56,313 bases of DNA, taken from NCBI GenBank assembly GCA_000421085.1, contig ATWE01000027.1:1-56313 (forward strand), written 5' to 3'. The stretch comes from Ensifer sp. USDA 6670 (GTDB taxonomy: Bacteria; Pseudomonadota; Alphaproteobacteria; Rhizobiales; Rhizobiaceae). The position numbers and the translations under genes were made by a program. Below, one piece after another: positions 1 through 8,996 of this stretch. Position 1 is the first letter of the stretch; every line of letters starts with the position of its first letter. The notes beneath the pieces are model-generated. The model saw nothing but the letters and a program-made list of their open reading frames with translations. It was not told the origin of the DNA and did no database searches.

Positions 1-171
1 CCGCGTCGGACCGGCCAGACGAACCATATGTTTGGCATTCGCGACGGCAGCCAGAGCAACGGCTACCAGAAGCGTGGCCGCAAGCCCGGCCGGCGGACGG
101 ACTTCATGAATGATCCGGAGGTCATTGCCAAAAGGCAGAAGGCGCTAGCGCGCATGGAGGCAGCGGAATGA
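1..171 (+). CDS. 3' end of an unrecognised small gene (partial)
   Basis: An open frame enters from the window edge and stops at TGA 169-171, giving 56 residues. An internal ATG lies at 28-30, so the true start may be here or outside the window. The product is very basic, with runs such as KRGRKPGRR and KRQKALARMEAAE, and ends in a predicted helix. That composition suggests a nucleic-acid-associated protein, but no family is recognised. No gene-like frame follows it for about 370 bases. Confidence 0.4.
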   Translation, partial: PRRTGQTNHMFGIRDGSQSNGYQKRGRKPGRRTDFMNDPEVIAKRQKALARMEAAE

Positions 172-543
172 ACCGCTGGCACCCATAGTCTCAAAGCTAA
201 AGCCAAAGGGGTTGTCCCTCACCCGCCCCCGCTCCTCCCTCGCAACCCGGCCCAGCCGGTCGGATCGGGGGCTGACCGCCAGCGCCAGCGGAGATGCTGA
301 GTGTCGCATTTCTAACTGGCTGGCGACGTCGCGCCTCTAATCAGCTTTGACATGCGTGTAGCCAGGGTGGGTTCAAGGATGAAGTGCGACTTGCGATAGA
401 TTCCAGGGGGTTTCTCAAGCTCAAGGAATGGCTCATGAGACGCCCTACTTACAGTTCGATATGGATGAACGTCGCAGGTCCGCAAAGTTGGAATGTCACG
501 CTCCCCGGGGTTTAGATGACCTGGGAGATTGCGGATGGGATTG
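172..543. other. Non-coding stretch, probable degraded mobile-element end
   Basis: No convincing gene lies here. The first half is C-rich. From about position 300 (TGTCGCATTTCTAACTGGC) the sequence could be the left end of the insertion element whose transposase start follows at 544. That boundary is a guess from position only. No terminal inverted repeat partner or target duplication can be seen in the window. Confidence 0.25.
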
Positions 544-708
544 ATGGCGATAAGCGAGCGCGATCTGCAGCGGATCGAGGTTTTGTCGAAAGTGATCGCG
601 CTTGATTCAAAGCAGGTTGAGTGGAAGGATGTCCGGGCCTCAACGTCGCTGGCACCGCTCGACGAGGCGTTCGTCATCTGGAAATTCGGAGCGAAACATG
701 GCTGCTGA
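544..708 (+). pseudogene. 5' remnant of an ISNCY-type transposase
   Basis: The frame starting at ATG 544 encodes MAISERDLQRIEVLSKVI. This closely resembles the conserved N-terminus of ISNCY transposases (typically MAMSERDLQRIEVLSEV). Similarity stops after about 18 residues. The remaining 36 codons carry none of the expected winged-helix and DDE sequence, and the frame ends at 706-708, 11 bases inside the antiporter gene. The element therefore looks truncated by a deletion that joined it to the region just upstream of the antiporter. The family assignment rests on recalled similarity over a short stretch. Confidence 0.4.
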
Positions 709-2479
709 GTCCCACGGCATAGACCTGCTGCCGGTTATCGCACTGCTTGGAGCCGCCGTCGTCGCGGCTCCGCTTTTCAAGCGCATCGGGCTTGGCTCTG
801 TTCTCGGTTATCTCGCCGCCGGGATTGCCATCGGCCCCTTCGGGCTTCGGCTGCTCCAGGAGCCGTCATCCATTCTTCACGTCGCTGAATTGGGCGTGGT
901 GATGTTCCTCTTCATCATCGGACTGGAGATGCGGCCCTCTCGCCTCTGGGGACTTCGCCGCGAGATTTTCGGGCTCGGCATCGTACAGGTCGCCCTTTGC
1001 GCGATGCTTTTGACGAGCGTCGGCGTTCTGACCGGCTTTCCGGTGGCCCCATCTTTCGTCGCCGGCGCCGGCTTCGTGCTCACCTCGACTGCGATCGTTA
1101 TGCAGTTGCTGGAGGAACGCCGGGAGATCGCGGCGCCGAAGGGGCAGCGCATCGTATCGATTCTCCTCGTGGAGGATATGGCCATCGTGCCCTTGCTCGC
1201 GTTGGTCGCGTTCCTCGCGCCGATCGTGCCCGGAAGCGTTGCCGCGTCCGGGGGGATCGACTGGCTTTCGATTGCGATCGGACTTGCTTCGATTGCAGGC
1301 CTGGTCGTCGCCGGGCGTTATCTGCTTAATCCGCTTTTCGGCCTCATTGCAAGCGTCGAGGCCAGGGAGGTAATGACGGCGGCAGCGCTGATGGTCGTGC
1401 TCGGGTCGGCCTATGTGATGCAACTCGGCGGTCTCTCCATGGCGATGGGCGCCTTCCTCGCCGGTGTCCTGCTGTCGGAGTCGACGTTCAGGCATCAGCT
1501 CGAGGCTGATGTCGAACCGTTCCGGGGCATTCTGCTCGGCCTTTTCTTTCTTGCGGTCGGGATGTCGCTCGATCTCGGCGTCATCGCAAGGAACTGGGCG
1601 ATGATCCTCTTCTACGTGGCCGCCTACATGGTCGTAAAAGCCATCGTCATCTACCTTGTGGCGCGGCTCTTCAGGGCGTCCAATTGGGAGGCGATCGAGC
1701 GTGCGGTTTTCATGGCGCAGGGCGGCGAGTTCGCCTTCGTGCTTTATGCCGCGGCGCTCGGCACCGGCATCATCAGCGGCGAAGAGAACGCCATACTGAC
1801 GGCGATCATCATCGTGTCGATGATGGTGACGCCGCTGCTGATCGCGGCGCTGCGTCTCGTTGAAAGGAATATTCCGCTCTCGACGGATGGCGTCGAGCGG
1901 CCCGAGAACCTCAGCGGCAATGTCCTGATCATCGGTTTCGGCCGTGTCGGCCAGATCGTGAGCCAGGTCCTTCTGACACGAGGTCACGTCATCTCCATCA
2001 TCGATACCGACGTGGAGATGATCAACACCGCGCGCGAATTCGATTTCAAGGTCTATTACGGCGATGGCAAGCGCCTCGACATCCTCCATGCGGCGGGCGC
2101 CGAGCGTGCAAATGCGATCGTAGTCTGCGTGGACAAGGCGGACGACGCCACGAAAATCGTCGAGCTCATCAAGGCCGAGTTCCCCCTCATCCCGGTTCTC
2201 GCGCGTGCCTCTGACCGGCGGCACGCGCTGGATCTCATCACCGCGGGCGCCGATTTCCACATCCGTGAGACGTTCGAATCCTCGCTGGTCCTCGGGCAGA
2301 AGACACTGGAGGCGTTGGGGGCAGATCTGCCGGAGGTCGCCGAGATCATCGAGAAGGTTCGGCAGCGGGACCAGAAACGGCTCGAGCTCGAATTGGTCGG
2401 TGGCCTCTATGCCGGGCGGCCGCTCTTCAGCGGCAAATTGGAGCCGGTGGAAGCCGTGCCGCCCGGCGGTTCGGCGTGA
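698..2479 (+). CDS. Kef-type monovalent cation:proton antiporter (CPA2)
   Basis: A 593-residue inner-membrane protein that should exchange K+ or Na+ for protons. About 12 hydrophobic segments fill residues 1-385 (CPA2 transport domain). A linker then leads into a cytoplasmic RCK/TrkA-N domain with a Rossmann motif (LIIGFGRVGQ, about residue 415) that usually binds NAD(H) and gates the channel. The length matches KefB/KefC. I chose ATG 698, which has GGAG at 688-691, over an earlier in-frame start that adds a basic, uncharacteristic 32-residue leader. The antiporter stands alone, with no KefF/KefG partner nearby, and ends before a strong hairpin shared with the convergent oxidoreductase operon. 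Ion specificity cannot be read from sequence. Confidence 0.88.
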   Translation: MAAESHGIDLLPVIALLGAAVVAAPLFKRIGLGSVLGYLAAGIAIGPFGLRLLQEPSSILHVAELGVVMFLFIIGLEMRPSRLWGLRREIFGLGIVQVALCAMLLTSVGVLTGFPVAPSFVAGAGFVLTSTAIVMQLLEERREIAAPKGQRIVSILLVEDMAIVPLLALVAFLAPIVPGSVAASGGIDWLSIAIGLASIAGLVVAGRYLLNPLFGLIASVEAREVMTAAALMVVLGSAYVMQLGGLSMAMGAFLAGVLLSESTFRHQLEADVEPFRGILLGLFFLAVGMSLDLGVIARNWAMILFYVAAYMVVKAIVIYLVARLFRASNWEAIERAVFMAQGGEFAFVLYAAALGTGIISGEENAILTAIIIVSMMVTPLLIAALRLVERNIPLSTDGVERPENLSGNVLIIGFGRVGQIVSQVLLTRGHVISIIDTDVEMINTAREFDFKVYYGDGKRLDILHAAGAERANAIVVCVDKADDATKIVELIKAEFPLIPVLARASDRRHALDLITAGADFHIRETFESSLVLGQKTLEALGADLPEVAEIIEKVRQRDQKRLELELVGGLYAGRPLFSGKLEPVEAVPPGGSA

Positions 2480-2510
2480 AGGAAGCAAGAGGCCGCGTCC
2501 AAGCCGCGAT

Positions 2511-2541
2511 CCTCATTCCTGTGACGCACACAGGAATGAGG
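2511..2541. terminator. Bidirectional hairpin between convergent genes
   Basis: A perfect 13-bp stem (CCTCATTCCTGTG with its complement) closes a 5-base loop (ACGCA). It lies between the stop of the antiporter (2479) and the stop of the minus-strand molybdenum subunit (2561), so it could end transcripts from both sides. There is no strong T-run on either side. The same stem core recurs at 14884-14906, so it may be a dispersed repeat used as a terminator. Confidence 0.55.
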
Positions 2542-2560
2542 AAAGGATAGTGGCTAAATT

Positions 2561-4786
2561 CTACAGCAGGTTCTCGATCATGATCGGCAGTTCATGCACC
2601 CGCCTTCCGGTTGCGTGATGAATGGCGTTCGAGACCGCCGCCGACATTCCCACAAGCGCGATTTCACCGAGCCCCTTTACCCCCAGCGGGTTGACGATCG
2701 TGTCTTCCTCATCGACGAAGTGGGCTTCGATGTGCGGCGTATCGAGGTTCACCGGCACGAGATAGTCGGCCATGTGCGCATTGATCGGACGTCCGTTGCG
2801 CCTGTCGAGCACCGTTCGTTCCATGATGGCCATGCCGATGCCGCCGATCATGCCGCCGATGCACTGGCTGGTCGCGAGCTTCGGGTTGACGACCCGGCCG
2901 ACTCCGTAGGCGCCCAGGGCTCGCCTGACCTTGATCGTCTTCACGTCGGGATCGATGGCGACTTCGGCGAAGACCGCGCCGAATGAATGCATGGAATATT
3001 TCTGTCCAGTCTCGGCGTCACGGGCGGCAGTCCCCTCCCCGACGAGCGGGCTCTCCCCGCCATAAGACACGAGGTCGGCATAGGTGACGCCTCGATCGGA
3101 CCGGCCTTTCACGAACAGCATGCCATCGCGCCATTCCAGCGCTTCCGGCGATTGCCCGGCGAGCCCCGCATTGCCGCCGCCTTTTGCGGCAAGCACGGCC
3201 GCCTTCGCCTGAAGATCGAGGCATGCGGCTCTGATGGCGGAGCCGACAGAAGCCATGGTCATCGACCCGCCATGGGGCGGCGTCGCCGGAAAATCGGAGC
3301 GGCCAAGAGAAAACCGGATTCTCTCGACGGGAATTCCCAGATATTCTGCGGCGACCTGCGACATCGAGGTATAGGTGCCCGGCCCCATGTCGCTTGCCGC
3401 CGCCTCCACCTCCACCGTCCCGTCGGGGAGCAGTCTTACTCGGGCGTTTGCCGGGGCAAACAGGCATGGATAAGAGGCGTTGGCCATTCCATAACCGATC
3501 AGAAGACGCCCGTCCCGCATCGAGCCGGGCTCGGGCGTCCGGCGGCTCCAGCCAAAGCGCTCGGCTCCGAGATCGTAGCATTTCAGCATCGATCGGCTGG
3601 AGAACGGCACCTGCCGTCCCTCGTCGATCTGCGGCTCGTTGATCCGCCGCAAGTCGATCGGGTCCATCTGAAGCTTGTAGGCCAGTTCGTCGACCGCACA
3701 TTCGAGCGCGTGGATACCGCTCGCCTCGCCTGGGCCCCGCATATAGGTCGGGGTGCTGGCGTCCAGGGGAATGAGACGATAGCTCGTGCGCACGTTCGGG
3801 CAGGAATACATGAAGCTCGTCACGGACGTGAGAGCCTCCATGAACTCCTCGTAACGGCTCGTCTCCCCTGCCCCTTCGTGGGCGATACTGATCAGCTTGC
3901 CGTCGGGCTGCGCCCCCAGGGCGATGCGCTGCAGCGTGTAAGGCCGATGCCCGGTTGCGAAGAACATCTGTTTACGGGTGAGCACGAGCTTTACCGGACG
4001 GTTGACGTGCCGCGCGGCCAGAGCCGCCAGGGTGACATGCGGCCAGGTTCTCAGGCTGGTGCCGAACGCACCGCCGATGAACGGGCAGTTCACCTGCACG
4101 TTCTCCGGCGGAATCCCGAAAATGGCGGCGATCTCCGCCTGCTCGTTGGCGACAAACTGGCTTTTGCTCCAGAGCGTCAGGCGATCGCCATTCCAGGCGG
4201 CGATCGTCGCGTGCGGCTCCATCGGGTTGTGGTTCTCGCGCGCAATGACATATTCCGCCTCGACCTTCACGGCCGCGGTTTCGAGCGCCTTGTCGGCATC
4301 TCCGCGGGCGACATCGGCTTCGGCCCGGGCACCCGGCCGGCGGGCGACGGCCGGGATGACGCGCTCGCCGGCATGTGCATCGACCTGCGGCTGGCGGGCG
4401 GAGTAGGTGACCTTGAGGGCATTGGCCGCATGCTCCGCCTGATCGAGCGTTTCGGCGACGACGATGGCGACCGGTTCTCCGAAGAAGCGTATCTCGGTGC
4501 CCTGCAGCACGTGAAGCCGTTCTCCCGCTGGCGGATCGATAGGACCGCGGTGTTCGTTGTAGGCAAGCCGCTGCGCGTTGAGGTGGCTTATGACAGCCAC
4601 GACGCCCGGCATTTTCTCAACTGCTGCGCTGTCAATCGCTTCTATTCGACCGAGCCCGACAGTACTGCCCACGATGACTGCGTGGGCTTGGCCTTCCTGG
4701 TTGAACTCGGCCGCGTATGTGGCCTGGCCAGTGACCTTCAGGCGGCCGTCGATGCGCGACAGGGATTTACCGATAGCCGTCGTCAT
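2561..4786 (-). CDS. Molybdopterin-binding subunit of a xanthine dehydrogenase/aldehyde oxidoreductase (PaoC-like)
   Basis: A 741-residue large subunit of a molybdenum hydroxylase that would oxidise aldehydes or N-heterocycles with water as oxygen donor. It has the small N-terminal Ald_Xan_dh domain (about residues 10-125) and then the two molybdopterin domains. The glycine-rich loop FIGGAFGTS and the C-terminal GLGE motif, whose Glu is about residue 708 (the catalytic base in this family), are present. The start is ATG 4786 (MTTAIGKS), overlapping the stop of the FAD subunit by 4 bases (ATGA). A longer open frame upstream only reads through that neighbour. With the FAD and 2Fe-2S subunits it forms a three-gene operon. 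Substrate is unknown; PaoABC-type aldehyde oxidation is the best guess. Confidence 0.88.
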   Translation of the reverse strand: MTTAIGKSLSRIDGRLKVTGQATYAAEFNQEGQAHAVIVGSTVGLGRIEAIDSAAVEKMPGVVAVISHLNAQRLAYNEHRGPIDPPAGERLHVLQGTEIRFFGEPVAIVVAETLDQAEHAANALKVTYSARQPQVDAHAGERVIPAVARRPGARAEADVARGDADKALETAAVKVEAEYVIARENHNPMEPHATIAAWNGDRLTLWSKSQFVANEQAEIAAIFGIPPENVQVNCPFIGGAFGTSLRTWPHVTLAALAARHVNRPVKLVLTRKQMFFATGHRPYTLQRIALGAQPDGKLISIAHEGAGETSRYEEFMEALTSVTSFMYSCPNVRTSYRLIPLDASTPTYMRGPGEASGIHALECAVDELAYKLQMDPIDLRRINEPQIDEGRQVPFSSRSMLKCYDLGAERFGWSRRTPEPGSMRDGRLLIGYGMANASYPCLFAPANARVRLLPDGTVEVEAAASDMGPGTYTSMSQVAAEYLGIPVERIRFSLGRSDFPATPPHGGSMTMASVGSAIRAACLDLQAKAAVLAAKGGGNAGLAGQSPEALEWRDGMLFVKGRSDRGVTYADLVSYGGESPLVGEGTAARDAETGQKYSMHSFGAVFAEVAIDPDVKTIKVRRALGAYGVGRVVNPKLATSQCIGGMIGGIGMAIMERTVLDRRNGRPINAHMADYLVPVNLDTPHIEAHFVDEEDTIVNPLGVKGLGEIALVGMSAAVSNAIHHATGRRVHELPIMIENLL

Positions 4787-5760
4787 GCCACATCTCCTGC
4801 CATTTCGAGTGCTCGTACGATCGTTGCGGGAAGGAGTTTCACCTTGAATCCGTTGTGGGAGAGAGGACGCGTCTCCTCGGTCGAAACTGCCGCCGCGATC
4901 TCGTAGCTGGCGCGAGCGGCGGGTTTTCCCACCAGCGCCTGCTCGACAGCGTTCATGCGCCACGGGCGGGTGCCCACGCCCCCCGCGGCGATGCGGACCT
5001 CTTTGATTATTCCGTTCTCCACGTGAAGAGCCGCTGCCGCCGATACGAGTGCAAACTCGTAGGAGGATCTGTCCCTGACCTTCAAATAGCGCGCCTTTCT
5101 CGCATAAGGGCCGTTTGGAACGTGGACCTCCACGATGAGTTCGCCTGGTTCCAGCGTGTGCTCGAGATGAGGCGTCGACTCCGGTAACCGGAAGAGCTCC
5201 TCTACCGGAATGGTTCGCTCGCCGCGCGGCCCCTTCAAGGAGAGCGTCGCGCCCAGGGCGACGAGAGAAACGGCCAGATCGGATGGATGTGTGGCGACGC
5301 AGTGCTCGCTGGACCCGAGAATTGCATGGCCAGCGTTCAGGCCGTCGATTGCCGAGCATCCCGAGCCCGGCACGCGCTTGTTGCAAGCCGCGTCCAGCAT
5401 GCGGAAATAGGGACAGCGGACCCGCTGCAGCAGATTGCCGCCGATCGACGCCACGTTGCGGAGCTGCGGCGATGCACCTTCGGTCAACGTCTCCGGAATG
5501 AGCGGCTGCAATCTGCGCACATCCTGATTGGCGGCGACCTCGGACATGCGCGCCAGCGCGCCGATGACGATCGCCTCATCCGTGGCCCGGATGTAATTCA
5601 GCGGCAGGCGATTGATGTCCACGATCTTTTCCGGCGTCTCCACCTCCTCGCGCATCAAGTCGACGAGGGTCGTCCCGCCGGCAAGATATCTTGCTCCGGC
5701 AGCGGCTGCGGCGATCGCTTCGGACTCGCTGGCGGCCCGTTGAAATTCGAAGGGTCTCAT
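4783..5760 (-). CDS. FAD-binding subunit of the molybdenum oxidoreductase (PaoB-like)
   Basis: A 325-residue middle subunit passing electrons between the iron-sulfur subunit and FAD. The PCMH-type FAD fold shows YLAGGTTLVDLM near residue 35 and SIGGNLLQ near residue 110. Four cysteines follow in RCPYF, ACNKR, GSGC and EHC. This matches the extra [4Fe-4S] cluster seen in PaoB-type subunits and absent from ordinary xanthine dehydrogenases. The C-terminal CO_deh_flav_C domain occupies the last 100 residues. ATG 5760 overlaps the stop of the upstream 2Fe-2S gene by 4 bases, and its own stop overlaps the molybdenum-subunit start by 4 bases, so translation is probably coupled. Confidence 0.87.
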   Translation of the reverse strand: MRPFEFQRAASESEAIAAAAAGARYLAGGTTLVDLMREEVETPEKIVDINRLPLNYIRATDEAIVIGALARMSEVAANQDVRRLQPLIPETLTEGASPQLRNVASIGGNLLQRVRCPYFRMLDAACNKRVPGSGCSAIDGLNAGHAILGSSEHCVATHPSDLAVSLVALGATLSLKGPRGERTIPVEELFRLPESTPHLEHTLEPGELIVEVHVPNGPYARKARYLKVRDRSSYEFALVSAAAALHVENGIIKEVRIAAGGVGTRPWRMNAVEQALVGKPAARASYEIAAAVSTEETRPLSHNGFKVKLLPATIVRALEMAGDVA

Positions 5761-6377
5761 GTACGATCCTCCTTGGCGGCCTGGGCGACGGCGGCAACAA
5801 TTCCGGGATAGGCGCCGCAGCGACAGATGTTGCCGCTCATCCAGTAGCTGATCTCCTCGGCCGAGGACGCATGACCCTCGCTGATGCAGCCGAGCCCCGA
5901 CATGATCTGTCCCGATGTGCAATAGCCGCATTGAAAGGCGTCATGCTCGATGAAGGCCACCTGCAGCGGATGCAGCGTCTCTCCTTCCGCGACGCCCTCG
6001 ATGGTCGTGATCTTCGCGCCGTCATGCATGACGGCGAGCGCCAGGCACGCATTGACGCGCTGGCCGTCTATCAGCACCGTGCAGGCCCCGCACGCACCCT
6101 GGTTGCACCCCTTTTTGGTGCCGGTCAGAGAGAGCCTCTCCCTCAGCATATCCAGAACCGACAAGCGGGGATCGACAGCCAGCTGATGGACTCGACCATT
6201 CACGGTCACTTCCAACGGCAGCGTTTGAGTGGGAGGCACCGGCGTTGCGGCTGAATCCGCTGCCTGGGCTGGGAGCGGCAGCGCGGCGAATGCCACGGCC
6301 CCGGCGGTTGCCTGGAGCGCTTCCCGGCGCGACATGGTAAGACCTGGCGGATGCAATTCTGCTGTTTCGTCAGTCAT
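5757..6377 (-). CDS. 2Fe-2S subunit of the molybdenum oxidoreductase with Tat signal (PaoA-like)
   Basis: A 206-residue first gene of the operon. The N-terminus has a twin-arginine motif (SRREALQ, residues 16-22), a hydrophobic stretch and an AQA cleavage site, so the assembled enzyme should be exported to the periplasm through Tat. A plant-type ferredoxin domain (CNQGACGACT, with a further Cys in NACL) and a second four-helix [2Fe-2S] domain (CGYCTSGQ, CRCGAYPG) follow. All eight cluster cysteines are present. No molybdenum-cofactor insertion chaperone (PaoD/XdhC type) is found in the window, so maturation must rely on a gene elsewhere. Confidence 0.88.
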   Translation of the reverse strand: MTDETAELHPPGLTMSRREALQATAGAVAFAALPLPAQAADSAATPVPPTQTLPLEVTVNGRVHQLAVDPRLSVLDMLRERLSLTGTKKGCNQGACGACTVLIDGQRVNACLALAVMHDGAKITTIEGVAEGETLHPLQVAFIEHDAFQCGYCTSGQIMSGLGCISEGHASSAEEISYWMSGNICRCGAYPGIVAAVAQAAKEDRT

Positions 6378-6576
6378 GAAAGGTCCCCTTCAGCTCAGTA
6401 ATGGCGAGAGAGAATAGGACGTGCGCCGCGAGTTCACTGTTCCGATCTTTCGGAATTGTTCGGATGTTGCTGTGACGATTAAGAACTGCGGCAAGAGTCA
6501 GCCGTCAGCCGCCAGCCAAGCTGCCGCAAACACAGACATCGCGGAAGCATTCCGCCGATGAGACCGGTGCAAGACG

Positions 6577-7467
6577 TCAGAGCCGACGGCGAAACTCGGT
6601 CGGCGTGATCCCCACCGCTTTCCGGAAGCTAGCGGCAAAAGCGGATTGCGTTTCATAGCCCACGGCAAGAGCGATATCGTTGACGCGCAGCTTCATATCT
6701 CTCAGCAGCGTCTTGGCGTAGGCGATGCGCTGGCGAGTCAACCATCCGTATGGCGTCTGTCCGGTGGCCATACGGAAGGCCGTACAGAAGTGGAATCGGC
6801 TCAAGTTTACCAGGTCAGCCAGTTCCTGAATCCGGATATCCTCCGCCATGTTTTCTCGCATATAGCCGGTGACACGCTTGACCTGCCAACCTGAAAGACC
6901 GCGCTGCGGTCCAGGCGAGATACGCATTGAAGTTGCGGAATGGGCCCTGAGGAGCTGAAGACAGACCAGATCGAGGAGCTGATCGATGTACAAGTGGGAG
7001 ATCGCGTCTCCCGAATTTATCTCGTCGTTGATCAAGGCCATGATGGTGAACAGCTTGGGATCGTTGAAGTTGACGCGGTCAAGCAGCTCGGGCTCCCGGC
7101 CATTTCCCACCTGATCCGCGCTGGCCAGAAGGCGCTTGTGGCCGAGGAAAATGTTCGATACCTCGACATGGCCGTCGGCACGCCAAAAGCCGCCGTGACC
7201 TCTTGGTGCCAATGTGATCGTCCCCATCGCCGCGGGAGCGGAAATCGTCTGACCGCCGATCTTTACCGAGGCCATGCCCTGCCCGGCGTATTTCGCGGAA
7301 ATCACATGATCCTTCAGCGGCGGCAAATCATACTCGAACGGTTTGTTCCACCACCGGCCGACCAGTCGCGTATCATCCGAAAACACCTCCGGAACAAGGG
7401 GTGGCGACAAACCGCGCTGCAAACGACGAATGTGGGCCGTCGTATCCGCAAGCGCTTTCCCGCCCAT
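6577..7467 (-). CDS. AraC-family transcriptional regulator
   Basis: A 296-residue regulator. Residues 1-190 form an unassigned sensory half. Residues 195-296 hold two helix-turn-helix motifs (IQELADLVNLSRFHFCTAF, then VNDIALAVGYETQSAFAASF) and the family ending GITPTEFRRRL. The gene is oriented like the oxidoreductase operon and lies 199 bases upstream of its first gene, so it is a plausible activator of that operon, though not proven by position. A 12-bp perfect palindrome (TACGTGCACGTA, 7585-7596) sits about 118 bases upstream of its start. The ligand is unknown. Confidence 0.85.
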   Translation of the reverse strand: MGGKALADTTAHIRRLQRGLSPPLVPEVFSDDTRLVGRWWNKPFEYDLPPLKDHVISAKYAGQGMASVKIGGQTISAPAAMGTITLAPRGHGGFWRADGHVEVSNIFLGHKRLLASADQVGNGREPELLDRVNFNDPKLFTIMALINDEINSGDAISHLYIDQLLDLVCLQLLRAHSATSMRISPGPQRGLSGWQVKRVTGYMRENMAEDIRIQELADLVNLSRFHFCTAFRMATGQTPYGWLTRQRIAYAKTLLRDMKLRVNDIALAVGYETQSAFAASFRKAVGITPTEFRRRL

Positions 7468-7735
7468 GGCTCTTCCCTCTTCTTCAATCTGCAGCTAGCC
7501 CAAGTTTCGCGGACGCTAGCATTGCTCGAATACTTGCAAAATATATAGTTTGATAAAGTGACTACTCGTGTGGGCGGCAGCGTGTACGTGCACGTAGCTG
7601 GATAAACGGCTCGGCGTGACACCACTTTGCACATAAGCGTACATCGCCACCTTGCCGCAGTCCTGCTGCCGCGTCGAGGTGCCCTGATCTCGCTCCAAAT
7701 TTTGGACGCGGTGGTGCGCCTCGCGCTTAGAGCCC

Positions 7736-8992
7736 TCACCGGGTTGCTTTGCGGTGCACTGGCAGCGTCACGACGAAGCAGGCGCCGCCGTCCGGCGGAG
7801 ATTCGTATCGGACGGCGCCACCGTGACGTTCGGCGATCTGGCGCACCAGCGCCAGACCCAAGCCCCAGCCGCCCGCGGCCTCGCTGCGTCCCGACGGGCG
7901 GTAGAATGGCTCGAAAACGCGGTCCCTCTCGCTAGCCGCTATGCCCGGCCCGTGATCGCGGACCTTAAGTACCGCAGCACCGTCCGCCTGCGCGACAGCG
8001 GCCGTGACAGGTGGACCGCCGTGGTGCAGCGCGTTCTGCAGGAGGTTGCGTACGAGCCTGCGAAGCAGGCGAGCATCGCCTGCGACGATCGCAGGCATTC
8101 CGGAAACCTCGACATCGTTGTGCGCCCCCTCTTCCGAGACGAGAGCCAGAAGGTCGACGGACTCCAGCGCATCGAGCTTGTCGACGTGGTCCAGCCTGCT
8201 TGCCAGCAGGATCTCCTCGATCAGCGTGTCCAGCTCGGAAAGGTTGCGGATGATTTCCTGTTTGCGATCGTCGTTCGGCGCCTGCTCGTAGAGGTCGATC
8301 GCCATACGCAGGCGCGCAAGCGGCGAGCGCAATTCATGGCTGGCATTGGCGAGCAAGGCCCGGTGCGACTTGATCAGCCGCTCGACATGATCGGCGGCCC
8401 TGTTGAAGCTCTTGGCCACCGCCGCCACCTCGTCGCTGCCGTCTTCCGGCGCGCGAGCTACGAAATCGCCCTTGCCCCAAGCATCCACGCCGACGCGCAG
8501 CCGCTCCAGCCGGCGCGTCAGGTGACGCACCACCGGATAGGCGGCCAGCCCTATGACACCGGCGATCAAAGCGATGTAGGCGAGCGGATTGCGGCCGGAG
8601 GGACGCAAGGGCCGCTCCATGCGCGCAGCCACGGTACGGCCGTCGGGCAGTTCGGTCACCATGGTGTGAAAATTGCCCGGGCCGTGGCGCCAAGGCTGGT
8701 CGAGAATGTCGCGCGGAAGCGGGCTACCGCCGCTTGCGATCAGCCTGCCGCGGGGGTCGTATACGGCAATGTCGGCATCGAAGGCGCGTGAAAACCGCTC
8801 GATGGTCGCCTCGACGGCCCGGCTGTCCATGTCTGGCGGAATGAGCGCGGCGACGAACCGGGCGCGCTGGCTTTGCCAACCGGATTCCTCCTCGCCCTGC
8901 CCGAGCCATACGAATGCGGCGCTGGCGACGGCAACCGCGGCAAGGCTTGCGAGCAGTGTCAGGTAGATTTTCAGGAACAGCCGGCTGCGCAT
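7736..8992 (-). CDS. Two-component sensor histidine kinase (CpxA/EnvZ class)
   Basis: A 418-residue inner-membrane kinase. TM1 spans about residues 10-30, a periplasmic sensor about 31-135, TM2 about 138-157, and a HAMP linker runs to about 208. The HisKA domain carries the phospho-acceptor H219 (ASHELRSPLARL). The ATPase domain has the N box (RNLLQNALHHG), the G1 box (DHGPGI) and the G2 box (GWGLGLALV). It follows the response regulator by 4 bases in the same operon. The gene order of periplasmic Spy/CpxP-like protein, regulator, kinase resembles a Cpx envelope-stress system. The stimulus (misfolded protein or metal) is inferred from that neighbour only. Confidence 0.87.
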   Translation of the reverse strand: MRSRLFLKIYLTLLASLAAVAVASAAFVWLGQGEEESGWQSQRARFVAALIPPDMDSRAVEATIERFSRAFDADIAVYDPRGRLIASGGSPLPRDILDQPWRHGPGNFHTMVTELPDGRTVAARMERPLRPSGRNPLAYIALIAGVIGLAAYPVVRHLTRRLERLRVGVDAWGKGDFVARAPEDGSDEVAAVAKSFNRAADHVERLIKSHRALLANASHELRSPLARLRMAIDLYEQAPNDDRKQEIIRNLSELDTLIEEILLASRLDHVDKLDALESVDLLALVSEEGAHNDVEVSGMPAIVAGDARLLRRLVRNLLQNALHHGGPPVTAAVAQADGAAVLKVRDHGPGIAASERDRVFEPFYRPSGRSEAAGGWGLGLALVRQIAERHGGAVRYESPPDGGACFVVTLPVHRKATR

Positions 8993-8996
8993 CGCT

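Noticed and set aside
866..2488. Long minus-strand frame opposite the antiporter
   Set aside because: It is rich in Arg, His, Asp and Glu in the way expected for the antisense of a GC-rich membrane-protein gene, and has no family likeness or ribosome site.
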